A stretch of DNA of 64,000 nucleotides from contig NW_017265145.1 in assembly GCF_001638985.1 (NCBI RefSeq), positions 372,001 through 436,000 of the forward strand, read 5' to 3'. Source of the DNA: Phycomyces blakesleeanus NRRL 1555(-) (Eukaryota; Mucoromycota; Mucoromycetes; Mucorales; Phycomycetaceae). Position 1 is the stretch's first letter; each line of letters starts with the position of its first letter. This document shows positions 47,733 through 58,557 of this stretch, piece after piece. The notes beneath the pieces are model-generated. The model saw only the letters and a program-made list of their open reading frames with translations. It was not told the DNA's origin and searched no databases. The position numbers were made by a program, and so were the translations under genes.

Positions 47733-47790
47733 AAAATAATAGTAATAGTAATAGTAATAGTAATAGTAATAACAATAGTAGTAATAGTAA
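47733..47790. repeat. Trinucleotide repeat (TAG/AAT type)
   Basis: Repeated ATAGTA units with minor variants (AACAAT, AGTAGT) downstream of the cyclin gene. On the opposite strand the array reads as poly-Tyr or poly-Leu frames, which are artefacts. Confidence 0.8.
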
Positions 47791-47938
47791 AATATAAAAA
47801 GACGAATCATACACAAAGAAAGAAAGAAGATATATAGAAACATGCCTGCATAAAGAATTGTGCATAAATAATGAAAGATGCTACAGCATTTTAGCCGTCT
47901 GAAAAATAACAAAATAAAACAAATAACAATAGAAGAAA

Positions 47939-49135
47939 CTAGTTCTTATATATGTAGTTGAATCGTCTTTGGCGGTAATGTCCGTTGGCAAAGACCGGGT
48001 CCTCATCCTCGTCAAGCGACAGACATTCAGAGGACTGGGTCAAAAGCGGATCCAGCCGCTTTGCGCTGGAGTTTCGATATCGAGACACATGAAAAATAGC
48101 GGAATCTTCAAATGGATATTTATTGCGCGTAGGGGCGGTAGGAAGGCGGGCGGGGGTATATTTATGATAATTTGTCGCTAATCCTTTACCCTTGAGTGGT
48201 TCCTTGACCGAGTGTGGTGAGGCATGTGTCCAAGTGAGGGGTTTAGGGTGCACAGGAGATACGTAGATCGTCGTATCTGTCGACGAAAATGAGTCAAGGG
48301 ACGACGATGACGAAGAAGCAGAGAGTTCGAGTGAACTTGGGATAAGCGTAGTATCTTGGTAATTATGGAAAGAGTAGGTCTGCAATCGAGAAAGTGTGTT
48401 TTCAATTGTCTGTGAAAATCCGCTTTGCTTCCTATGTGGAGGTAAAAGTACAAATGGCTTTTGCTTCTGACCGATCACTCTGTAAGAATCATCTTCCCAA
48501 GACACGCCTGACGAATGGTGTAAAGATGGTATTGCGTGGCTCGAAGAGAATGGATGAGATGTTGATAATATAGGCATCAAGGAAGCCTCAAAGGCATAAA
48601 GGACATGAAAGAGATCATCAAGAGTAATCGAAAGTTGAAAGTCCTAAATAGGAAATACACACAAGTGTGGGATGAATACAAAGCCCCGCCTTAGTTTCAT
48701 GCAATGACTAACCATGAGTGACAAGAACTGGCGTTCCATGATATTGACTTCTTCCAAAGGGAATAAAGAAGTGTATCGGGCCCAATACCTGTTCTTGGGA
48801 GATGTATCATGTAACACTTTTGTCGTGACGATAAGAGTGGCAAGGAATATCCGCTGACAAGAACAGGGGGAGCTGCTAGGAACTGTAGCTACTCTGCGCT
48901 GAAGACGATCAAGATAAACAAGTGAACCGATCAATGTGCCTGAGGACACACATGAACGTTGAACAAGAAGAGGTACAAAATGTTGAATAGATGGTACAAT
49001 GCTATGGTCGTCATGGTTCAAGGGTGGACTGGCAATGACAAGAGAAGCTCGATGAGAAACGTAAGAAAGTAGTTGTGGACTAATAGGTTGTTCAATGAGG
49101 TCAACTAGCCTCCGATGAAGATCTCTCGAATCCAT
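47939..49135 (-). CDS. Pho80/Pcl-type cyclin
   Basis: Two exons, 49135-48713 and 48643-47939 (intron donor GTTAGT, phase 0), giving 375 residues. About residues 30-160 are a Pho80/Pcl cyclin box: IVPSIQHFVPLLVQRSC, GTLIGSLVYLDRLQRRV, the helix CQRIFLATLIVTTKVLHD, NRYWARYTSLFPLEEVNIME, and REFLSLM-like QFLSLMDFQLSITLDDLF spanning the splice. In yeasts these cyclins activate the Pho85 kinase in phosphate sensing, polarity or glycogen control; the exact subfamily is not clear. The C-terminal 200 residues are Ser/Pro/Thr-rich and probably disordered, with many S/T-P sites. Just downstream of WC-2 on the same strand, with 250 bp between. Confidence 0.85.
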
Positions 49136-49385
49136 CCAATTAAGTTGATCAAGTAAAGTGAAAGAAAAGAGAGAAAGAGAAAGAGAGAAAGAACTAAAAG
49201 GAAAGGGGGGGTATTGATGAGGGAGGACGACTAGAATTTTTGGCTGCCTTTATGACTACAGAGTTGGCAATTGGTGGTTAGGTTATAATTCTCATGAGCC
49301 CCAAATTCAAGCTCGCTCTTTCTAAAATGAAGCAAGGCAACCTTCCGATTGTCGGAGAATCCCTTTGAACTGTTTCCCCTGTGTT

Positions 49386-50639
49386 TCAGTCTTCATTGGA
49401 ATCCTTTTTCTTATTCTTCTTTGCCCACCGAAGTCCACATGCATTGCAAAGACTATGAGTTAAAAAGGGTTATTATGATGTTTGCAGCTCCGTCTGATCC
49501 ACCTACGTTTTTGGTCCATGCGGCCCCTTGCGCCATTCAGGTGAAGTAGTTGTACCACAATCAGCGCACACAAACTCATCTGAACCCTTGTGTTTCTTCT
49601 ATCGAAGTGTGAATAACGCTGCATATGAAATCCCAAATCTCACAATAAACCCTATATTTGAACTCACACGTCGTTTGGCTCTATCGTTTAATCCCATATC
49701 TGAAGTATCAATTGGATCACTCTTGGATATGGCGTGAAGAATTCTTGCGTATTCATCTGGAGACCCTTCCATGTCTTGCCCATTTATATCCCATTCCTCC
49801 ACCTCGTCTTTTAGCACATATGTCCCAATGTTATTTTCATCCAAACCCGGCTCCATTTTGCCTGAATTTATATCCTCTGTTTCTGTTAAAGGTGCAAATG
49901 TGTCAAGTTCCCCGATACTGTCCTCTGATTGAAGTTCATCTATTCTCCACCGAAGCCATTCATTTTCCATCTTTAGCTCAAGAAAGGAATCCACAAGCAT
50001 TCCATTTTTGGTTGGCATCGGTTGCGCAATACCAAAAAACGATTTAGGTGCCTCCCCAGGAGCATCTGATTTAGGCTGGCCAACAAGTTCAAAAATCCCA
50101 AAAGTCTCGTCTTTCTTTCTTATCCGATAATAAGCTTTGATCTGTGACCTTGTCTCAAACGCCATGTTAAAGTCTCTAAAGAATACGTCCAGGTCGTCCA
50201 CGTGTAGAAAGTCTGTAAGTGACTGGCCAACCATCTCGTGTGGTCTGTAACCTGTCAGATCTGTAGTTGATTCTGAACAGTACAGGATCTTTCCAAGGGG
50301 TGAAAGAACATAGATAAGTCCAGTCATTTCAACAATAATGCGTTCTGACCAGTTCTTTCTACGAGTAAAGTCTGTATTCCCTTTGTTGATTCGAGAAGTT
50401 GGATTGGTGTCTCCTGCATTGTCAATTGTCGGATGATTACCAGAGTAAGAGGATTCGTGGAGATTGTCTTGAAAGAGTGGATCCTGTGGTCTCATCATCG
50501 TTGTGTGTATTGATGGTCCTGCATCTGCTACTAGACGAGTCGGGTGTTCGATTGGTTGATTGATGTGATACATTTCTTGATGAGATTGGGTGATTTGGGG
50601 ATCATCTTCCATAAAACCGTAAAAATTTGAGTGATGCAT
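49386..50639 (-). CDS. WC-2-type PAS/GATA blue-light transcription factor
   Basis: Three exons, 50639-49668, 49598-49507 and 49452-49386, giving 376 residues. A PAS domain lies at about residues 95-210: [78 protein letters not shown] zinc finger is near the C-terminus, split by the second intron: [17 protein letters not shown], then [11 protein letters not shown] (Cys-x2-Cys-x18-Cys-x2-Cys, the WC-2 spacing). It corresponds to WC-2 of Neurospora and MadB of Phycomyces, partners of the flavin photoreceptor WC-1/MadA in the blue-light complex. There is no LOV motif, as expected for WC-2. Mucoromycetes often carry several wc-2 paralogues; which one this is cannot be told. Confidence 0.93.
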
Positions 50640-50983
50640 GGTGATTATGCCAATTTGTAAACAAAAGGCAAAAGCTTGATAGGGAAGTAAAGTCTAAGTA
50701 AGAAGCAACAACAAAAAAGAGAGTTCGAAAACAAAGCAATACAGAAATAAAAATCAAAAGAAATATGCACGATCAAGGACATAGATCCTGCGCGCTGTTT
50801 ATACTTTTATTATTATAGAATACAATACAATACAATACATACATATGTATATGTATATGTATATACGTGTATATATGCGTGTATGTACATGTGTATTTTG
50901 TAAAGAAAAACAATTCTAGGGAGGAATTCAAATAAGAACATGTTGTTTTATTTATTTATTTACTTATTTACTTAAATATTTTC
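50640..50983. other. Intergenic region with TA/TG/CA microsatellites
   Basis: A 344-bp spacer upstream of WC-2 and downstream of the CENP-M-like gene. ACAAT repeats and an alternating TATG/TATA purine-pyrimidine tract (about 50818-50895) may form Z-DNA or simply be unstable. TTTA repeats follow at 50947-50975. No exon is supported. Confidence 0.6.
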
Positions 50984-51775
50984 TTATAGGAGGTTTGTAG
51001 AATGGTCTTCTTCTGAGACACTTTGATTAGGGTTATCACTATCATGCCATTGACGTGGAGGGGCTATTGACCGTAAAAGAACTGGCTGAATACCCTTTTG
51101 CTGAAGAGTATTTATACGAACTAAGCGTGCCAATTGTTCGCATACTTTTCGTCTCTCTCTTTCATCCTTTAATCATATTTGTATTTATTTTTGAATTCAC
51201 GTTCAAACCCTTCTTCTTTGCCTTACAATTACCTTTAAATTCACATGGAATACCTGTGCTTCCGAATATTTTTCTACGCATGTATTGACTTCATTTGTAT
51301 CAATTACTGCCAACCCGGCCTGATCAACTGTTATTTGTTAAAATCATGTATAATTTACAAACTTTAATATCAAACCTTTGGTTACAATAACACAGCACTG
51401 GAAAGACAAGTGACGAGGTGATAATCCCTGTAAAGCTTTTTCCAGCAATGTTGTGCTTGTACCATTGGTTATATCCACAACCAGCATAACATAATCAATA
51501 CTTGGGATAGATCCTAGTGATTCAGACGAAAAGCTTTCTGCGACATTTCTGTATTTTTTTTAGAGTCAAACAATACTTTAAGAGATTGGAAATCTACAAC
51601 CCACATTGAAAAGAATACGTCTGTACATCGCATCAACTGACGTGCCAATGTACGTTTTCCACTTGATGGGGGTCCAATAAGCTATACTGCATCTGTCAAT
51701 AGGCTACATTAATCATATATTAGAGATTACCAGCAACTCGGTTGCTTTATGTGTGTAAAGTGGCCGAATCATCAT
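50984..51775 (-). CDS. CENP-M-like kinetochore pseudo-GTPase
   Basis: Five short exons assembled by frame and similarity: 51775-51731, 51681-51605, 51548-51376, 51327-51233 and 51166-50984, giving 190 residues (animal CENP-M is about 180). The start MMIRPLYTHKATELLLIG parallels the animal N-terminus, including the RPL near residue 5. Next come LARQLM, SIDYVMLVVDIT where CENP-M has its RIDLIVFVVNL-type strand, CCVIVTK, VFHVNL and CEQLARLVRI. The fold is that of a small GTPase. The P-loop is degenerate: GPPSSGKR, with Arg in place of the last Ser/Thr, and switch residues are absent, consistent with a pseudo-GTPase. In animals CENP-M holds together the CENP-H/I/K/M group of the inner kinetochore. 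Yeasts lack a recognised CENP-M. Exon 2 end (donor GTGGGT) is the least certain boundary. Divergent from SNF2, 330 bp between starts. Confidence 0.68.
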
Positions 51776-52105
51776 GCAAAAGAGGACACGTGAAGTGTGG
51801 CTTATTTACTGTATCTGACGCAACAGAGACTGACTGAATGGGCAAAACCAGAGTGCAAATAGTCCTAAGAAAAAAACTGTCCCGCACGCCAGAAGAGGGC
51901 CGGCCACTGGAGTGCGAGCTTGAACACAATTTTTTTGGGCAAACGGTAGGAAGACAACCAGTCGATTAAGTTTTGAAGTGTTTCTCACCTGGTTTTTACC
52001 AAAGAATCTGTTATAATAAAATAAAAAATGTCTAATCGTCTACAATTTTGTCTTGTTTTGTATCCAATGCTTGCCTATACATGACTCTAGTTTATTCTGG
52101 TGATC
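51776..52105. promoter_or_regulatory. Divergent promoter region, CENP-M-like gene and SNF2
   Basis: A 330-bp spacer between two divergent starts, less A+T-rich than most intergenic DNA here. Short frames on the minus strand end before the CENP-M-like start and show no domain, but an upstream non-coding exon of that gene cannot be excluded. No repeated motif stands out. Confidence 0.4.
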
Positions 52106-52713
52106 ATGAATCCATCACCTACTCCCTTATCACCAGCACTCTTAGCTGACTTTAGTCTGAATGCCCTCACGAAAGAACGATTGAACATTGTCTTGCAGGT
52201 AGAGCTCATGCAATCCTGACTGTCGATTAATGACGCGTTTGCAGAGAGCGAAACAACTACAGGCTGCAGGAGAAAAAGAAGACGGAAAGAATGAATTCTC
52301 CCAACTGATGAGCCTATTGAGGCTACTTCAACAGCAACAAGTACAACAGCAGCACCAACAAACCGTCCTTTTGCAACAACAATTACTTCAACAGCAACAG
52401 ACAGCACAGGATCCTCAACAGCAACAGCAACAACAAATACAACTCCAATTATTACAGCAACATCTCCTTCAACAACAACAACAGCAACAACAGCAACAAC
52501 AGCAGCAGCAACAACAACAACAGCAGCAGCAGCAGCAGCAACTCCAACTCCAACAGCTTCAACAACAACATCAACAGCTTCAGCAGCAGCAACAACAACA
52601 GCAGCAGCAGCCACAACAACAGCAGCAGCAGCCACAACAACAACAACAACAGCAACAGCAGCAGCAACAGCAACAGCAGCAGCAGCAACAACAGCCACAA
52701 CAACAGCAGCAGC

Positions 52714-52756
<43 letters not shown>

Positions 52757-55700
52757 GCAACAACAACAACAGCAACAACAGCAACAACAACAGGCATCTC
52801 AATCAACAGGTGAGTTGAAAACTTTGCTGATAGGCATATACTTATATAATATAAACAGCTACTCCATCTTCTGCCGCCCTCTCTGCAGGCGCATCTCCCT
52901 CATCTGCATTCAATACTCTCCAGTATCAGATGCTCGCCTACAACTTTCTCCAAAAGAATTTATCTGGACAATCCACTGCAGCTTCTACGCCAACTATAGA
53001 AACTCCTGTCATGAAATTGGGCGAGGAAGAAATAGAAGAACCAAAAACACTTTCAGAAAAACTTGTCGAAGCAGTATATCGGCAGGCGAGCGATTACAGA
53101 ACTCTCAATGCAATCAAATTTAAAGAACTTCAAAAAACCAATACTGACCTTTCTCCAGTCGATCTTTTATGTGGACAACAACGATCCCACGCTCACGCTT
53201 CACGCCAACAGCGTCTATTACTCCCAGATATAGCTCCTATTGGACTTGATCCATACACCGTCCTTAAGGAAAGAGACAGACGAATTGATAGACGAATTGA
53301 AAGCAGACGAGAAACCTTAGAATCAATGGAGGTAGAAGAGCACCAGAAGCAACCATTGGGTTATTTATTGCGTGAATATTACGAAGAAATGGCAAAGAGT
53401 GCTTCTCCTGAAAGACAGCGTGACATTATTGAATTAAGATCCCTTCAACTGAGAGATAAGCAAAGCAAGGTACAATGCATATTTTTTTTAGTTTGCGTAT
53501 TGGTATTGTTTATTTGAAGAAAGAAAGAAAAAAGCATGTGCTTATACATGTATTAGCTTCGAGAAGAGATTGTGAGGGGTATGGAAGAGGCCAGCAAATT
53601 GGCCACTTCAGTAGATAGAGCCGCCTACCGCAAGATCATGAAGCAGACATTACGAGAAGCGAAAATTACAGAGAAACTTGAGAAACAGCAGAGAATCGAC
53701 CGTGAAAAGAAAGAGAAACAGCGACATCTTGATTACTTGCAAACAGTATGTAACCAAGGTCGCGATCTTATTTCATGGCACAAGGCCCATCAAGCCAAAA
53801 TGGGTAAGCTTGGAAAGGCTGTCCTCCAATTCCATGCACATGTAGATCGAGAAGAACAAAGAAGAGCAGATAAAATGTCAAAAGAGCGCATCAAAGCTTT
53901 AAGAAACGATGATGAAGAAGCTTACATGAAACTGATTGATGAGGCTAAGGATACTCGTCTTACATTGCTTCTAAAGCAAACTGGATCTTACCTCGAGTCC
54001 CTCACTCGGGCAGTTGTTGACCAACAAAATGATCCGATACACAGTCAAAACGAGGAAGATAGCCTTGCACCAGATGAGCCAGACGAAGAGACAATGTTGA
54101 CTGTAAGTAATATATATATATATATATATTATGCTATAAAGTCTTGCGCTGATGGACACCAAAAATGTAGGATAAAAATGGCAATAAGATTGATTACTTT
54201 AGAATGGCGCATCGAATCCAAGAATCAGTACGTCAACCAGACATGCTGGTAGGGGGTACACTCAAAGAGTACCAAGTCAAAGGTTTACAATGGATGGTAT
54301 CACTCTACAATAACCGTTTGAACGGTATCTTAGCAGATGAGATGGGCCTGGGTAAAACCATTCAAACAATTAGTCTGATCACATATTTAATTGAGCACAA
54401 AGGTCTACAAGGACCTTACCTAATTGTTGTGCCTCTCTCGACTCTCACAAATTGGGCACTTGAGTTTGAGAAATGGGCACCATCTGTAAGAAAGATTGTC
54501 TACAAAGGTCCTCCGGATGTGCGCAAAGAGATCCAGAAAAAACAGATTAAGCACAGAGACTTCCAAGTTCTCTTGACTACCTTTGATTATGTTATCAAAG
54601 ACAGGCCCGCATTATCGAAAATCAAGTGGCTTCATATGATTATTGATGAAGGTCATCGTATGAAGAATATCAATTCTAAACTCACGCTCGTTCTTCGACA
54701 ATACTATCAATCCCGATACCGTCTCATTTTGACTGGTACCCCACTCCAGAACAACTTACCTGAGTTGTGGGCACTTTTGAACTTTATCTTGCCCAAGATC
54801 TTTAACAGTGTAAAAAGCTTTGAAGAATGGTTTAATACACCGTTCTCAAATCAGGGAGTTCAGGATAGGGTTGATTTGAACGAGGAAGAACAATTACTTA
54901 TCATCAAACGTCTTCACAAGGTAACAATCACATACAAAAAAGAAACTAAATTATATTCTTAAGATGCTTATAAGTTCTTTATTTTTTCGTTTATTTCTCG
55001 TTCAGGTTTTGAGACCATTCCTTCTACGCCGTCTGAAAAGAGATGTAGAATCTGAACTGCCAGATAAAATTGAGCGTGTTGTGAAATGCAAACTATCTGC
55101 TCTTCAGCTACGTCTTTACACCCAAATGAAGAAACATGGTATTCTGTTTGCCAAGGGATCTGGTGAAGGAGGGTAAGTGGACTAAAAACTATATTTTTGG
55201 ATTTGTGCAATTCGCCCCTTTAACATGACATTGTACAGACGGACGAGTATCAAAGGTCTGAACAACACAATCATGCAACTGAGGAAGATATGCAACCACC
55301 CCTTTGTGTTTGAAGAGGTCGAGCGATCCATTAATCCTTACAAGATCAGTAATGAACTATTGTATCGTACTTCTGGAAAGTTTGAGCTCCTCGATCGTCT
55401 CCTTCCAAAGTTAAAAGCAACTGGGCATCGAGTAAGTTAATGTTATTGTTCACCTATCCTCACTAACAAAACCCCCTTTATGTTTGTTTGTTTGTTTCTG
55501 TTATGAAAAAATAAAGGTATTGATTTTCTTCCAAATGACTCAAATCATGGACATCATGGAGGATTTCTGTATCTATCGAGGACATCGTCATTTGCGTCTG
55601 GATGGCTCTACAAAATCGGACGACAGATCTCACTTGTTGGAGATTTTCAATGCACCCGAATCACCTTACTTTATCTTCTTACTGAGTACGCGTGCAGGAG

Positions 55701-56472
55701 GTCTTGGCTTGAATTTGCAGACGGCCGATACTGTGATCATCTTTGACTCTGACTGGTAAGGGTGCGTACACAGGGAATATGAGGAGGCTAATGGCTGGAT
55801 AGGAACCCACATCAGGATCTCCAGGCTCAGGACAGAGCCCATCGTATTGGACAGACAAAAGAAGTGCGAATTTTTAGACTGATTACCGAAAACTCAATTG
55901 AGGAGAGTATTCTTGCGAGAGCACAATACAAGTTGGACATTGATGGCAAGGTTATTCAGGCAGGAAAATTCGATAATCGTAGTACAGAAGAGGACCGGGA
56001 GGCGTTCTTGCGTTCACTACTCGAAGATAAAACTGACGAGGATGATGGCGGAGAGGAAGAGAGCGAAGATTTAGACGATGAGGAGTTGAATCTGATGCTG
56101 AAGCGCTCAGACCAGGAGTACGCGGTGTTTACAAAGATTGATCTGGAAAGGCAAAGATCGGATCTTGAAGACTGGCGGCGTCGATATGGAAACACCACTA
56201 CCAAGAAACCGGAGCGATTGATTCAGGATTGGGAGTTACCAGAGGTGTATCGGTATGAGAGTGATGGTCTTGAAGAAAGTCGTGATTCGGATCTTGTTAT
56301 GGGACGTGGGCAACGTTCTAAAGAGACTGTGCGGTATGATGATGGACTTACCGAGGGACAATGGCTTAAAGCAATGGAGTCAGAGGAGGCAGGGAATAAG
56401 CATGCTACTAATAGTAAACGGGGCTGGTCTCCTCAGGAGGGTCAGACAAAGAAGCGTCCAAGGATGCAGTGA
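52106..56472 (+). CDS. SWI/SNF-class chromatin remodelling ATPase (Snf2/Sth1-like), no bromodomain
   Basis: About ten exons; the first is 52106-52198 and the second starts at 52245. An N-terminal Gln-rich region holds well over 100 Gln. A helical HSA-like region follows (about 53,550-53,900: [40 protein letters not shown]). Next is the ATPase with [20 protein letters not shown] start, [14 protein letters not shown] (motif I), [10 protein letters not shown] (motif II), LTGTPLQNN (III), [20 protein letters not shown] (V) and [13 protein letters not shown] (VI). A SnAC-like acidic/basic segment follows ([19 protein letters not shown] ... WELPEVYR). It slides or ejects nucleosomes using ATP as the motor of a SWI/SNF or RSC complex. 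It ends KKRPRMQ with a stop at 56472. The C-terminal bromodomain typical of fungal Snf2 and Sth1 is missing, and none is seen downstream. Confidence 0.93.
52329..52797 (+). repeat. Poly-glutamine (CAA/CAG) tract in SNF2-like gene
   Basis: Mixed CAA and CAG codons, densest at about 52470-52797, broken by a few Leu, His and Pro codons. The long poly-Leu and poly-Val frames on the other strand are its mirror images and not genes. Codon mixing lowers slippage compared with pure CAG, but length variation between strains is expected. Confidence 0.9.
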
Positions 56473-57117
56473 AATTAAATAAATAAGAATATATACTGTT
56501 AGTTAATTAAATCAATAAATAAATAAATAAATAAATAATACATCTTAATAATCACTGTATAGTTTCTCTGCTTTGGCTCGTGCCTGTAATGAGAGGCAAA
56601 GTGTCCATGTGCTCTCCCTTTTGTTCCTACTGTAAAAAAGACATGTGCCTTGTCCAATGCACGTTGCTGTTACACGTCTCCTATTTGAGCAATCCTGAAT
56701 GGGTCTCTGGATAACGAATGATTTGTAGACCTTAAAATGCACACCAGCGAATCACGGAAGACGGCTGGCTCCATGTCTGTTCTCCATTGGCCCTGTTTCA
56801 TTCCATACCCATACCCTCCTTCTTTTACATCACCGACAAAATTTCTTCCCACCAATTTGGTTTATAAAAATAAATTAAAATAGCAACATTTTTTTTTTGA
56901 AAAAATAATAATAATATGAAAAATACTATAAAAATCATTAATTAAACTGATTGTTTGTTCTCTTGTTGTTATTGTTGAATCTTTCACTATCCAGTCTCCG
57001 CACACGGCTCTCGTATGAGAAAAGTGCAAGGACCTTGATACTTTATTCCACAACCCCCCCCCCCCCCCCGTACCTCTTCTTCCAACTATATCTCATCTAT
57101 TTATCTATTCAATAAAC
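56473..57117. other. Intergenic region upstream of the duplicated locus
   Basis: Holds the SNF2 3' end (AAATAAAT repeats at 56510-56535) and the promoter/leader of the PP1-motif gene, with a poly-C run at about 57053-57070. The part from 56804 on is present again, in degraded form, at 57731 onward; see the assembly notes. Confidence 0.6.
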
Positions 57118-57630
57118 ATGTCTGCTACTCTTGGCCCCATTGATCCCACTGCATGGCCAAGCTCCTATGGTCGTTCAAAGCGTATAGATCTAGAGCAATT
57201 CTATACCGATATACTCAGACAAAACACGCCCCCTGATAAACCCACGCAAACTACAACCACAATCACAAAACGCAAGGGCTCCATCAGAAATAGACCCTCC
57301 TGTGGCCGTAAAGTGAGTTTCTCAGTCGAACCACCCACAGTACACGAGTATGAGTCAGAACAGACGGCTAGAATGGATGCGTGGTCAAAATTGGATACAA
57401 TGATGAGTGAATGTTGGCCTGGCCATTTGATCCAGCCAAACCAGGTCACCAGTTATGGAGAATTCAAGCGGTCTGTGATGAGTCAAACTCAACCGATATC
57501 CACACACGCAGTTGTACCCAGCTACGAATCGTTCAAGAAGGCAGCCAGCATTGATCATTTTGAGCAGCCTATCACCAGTACTCTTGGCTATGAATCATTT
57601 AAATCAACAGCTGCAGCTGCAGCTGCAATT
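57118..57630 (+). pseudogene. Truncated duplicate of the 58045 gene at an assembly gap
   Basis: This is the first 171 codons of the gene at 58045-59028, identical to it as far as I compared, and running straight into 100 Ns. The offset between the two copies is exactly 927 bp throughout. The gap, the identity and the poor quality of the second copy's upstream half mean this is almost certainly one locus represented twice by an unmerged contig overlap. It should not be counted as a second gene. Confidence 0.85.
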
Positions 57631-57730
57631 NNNNNNNNNNNNNNNNNNNNNNNNNNNNNNNNNNNNNNNNNNNNNNNNNNNNNNNNNNNNNNNNNNNNNN
57701 NNNNNNNNNNNNNNNNNNNNNNNNNNNNNN
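57631..57730. other. Assembly gap (100 N)
   Basis: Exactly 100 ambiguous bases, the conventional scaffold gap of unknown true size. It lies between two representations of the same locus, so the real gap may be zero or negative. Confidence 0.99.
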
Positions 57731-58557
57731 CATCCCCATCCCCTCTTTTTTTTACTTCCCCGACAAATTTTTTCCCCCCCATTTGGGTTTATAAAAATAA
57801 TTTAAAATGCCACCTTTTTTTTTTGGAAAAATTATTAATATTGGGAAAATTCCTTTAAAAACCTTTAATAAACCGGATGGTTGGTTCTCTGGTGGTAATG
57901 GTGGAATCTTCCACAACCCAGTTTCCGCACAGGGTTTTGGTAGGAAAAAAGTCCAGGGCCCTTGATATTTTTTTCCAAAACCCCCCCCCCCCCCCCGTAC
58001 CTCTTCTTCCAACTATATCTCATCTATTTATCTATTCAATAAACATGTCTGCTACTCTTGGCCCCATTGATCCCACTGCATGGCCAAGCTCCTATGGTCG
58101 TTCAAAGCGTATAGATCTAGAGCAATTCTATACCGATATACTCAGACAAAACACGCCCCCTGATAAACCCACGCAAACTACAACCACAATCACAAAACGC
58201 AAGGGCTCCATCAGAAATAGACCCTCCTGTGGCCGTAAAGTGAGTTTCTCAGTCGAACCACCCACAGTACACGAGTATGAGTCAGAACAGACGGCTAGAA
58301 TGGATGCGTGGTCAAAATTGGATACAATGATGAGTGAATGTTGGCCTGGCCATTTGATCCAGCCAAACCAGGTCACCAGTTATGGAGAATTCAAGCGGTC
58401 TGTGATGAGTCAAACTCAACCGATATCCACACACGCAGTTGTACCCAGCTACGAATCGTTCAAGAAGGCAGCCAGCATTGATCATTTTGAGCAGCCTATC
58501 ACCAGTACTCTTGGCTATGAATCATTTAAATCAACAGCTGCAGCTGCAGCTGCAATT
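57731..58557. repeat. Second representation of 56804-57630
   Basis: The segment repeats 56804-57630 at a constant 927-bp offset, with no length change seen. The stretch from about 57990 to 58557 is identical. From 57731 to about 57985 many positions differ, and most changed bases equal a neighbouring base (for example isolated bases lost inside homopolymers). This is a read-phasing or read-end error pattern and not evolutionary divergence. Confidence 0.85.

Larger units (their letters stand above)
45804..47938. other. 2.1-kb intergenic region with inverted repeats
   Basis: No supported gene. TACAGTGCAACCAAAATAA at about 45973-45991 resembles the ends of Tc1/mariner elements, but no matching inverted end was found. 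TACTTTTTTTTAAG paired with AAAAAAGTA (46178-46200) is an A/T hairpin. A GC-containing hairpin is at 46406-46435. A 70-codon frame at 47104-47316 has no recognisable domain. ATAGTA trinucleotide repeats lie at about 47733-47790. Decayed transposon DNA is a reasonable reading but is not shown. Confidence 0.5.

Noticed and set aside
47674..47912. Poly-Leu/poly-Tyr frames on the minus strand
   Set aside because: Products of the ATAGTA trinucleotide repeat.
52087..52806. Long minus-strand poly-Val/Ala and poly-Leu frames
   Set aside because: Mirror images of the CAA/CAG glutamine tract of the SNF2-like gene; no start context or complexity.
57877..58044. In-frame N-terminal extension of the 58045 gene
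   Set aside because: It lies in the error-rich duplicate segment; the clean copy at 56950-57117 does not support it, and ATG 58045 equals ATG 57118.
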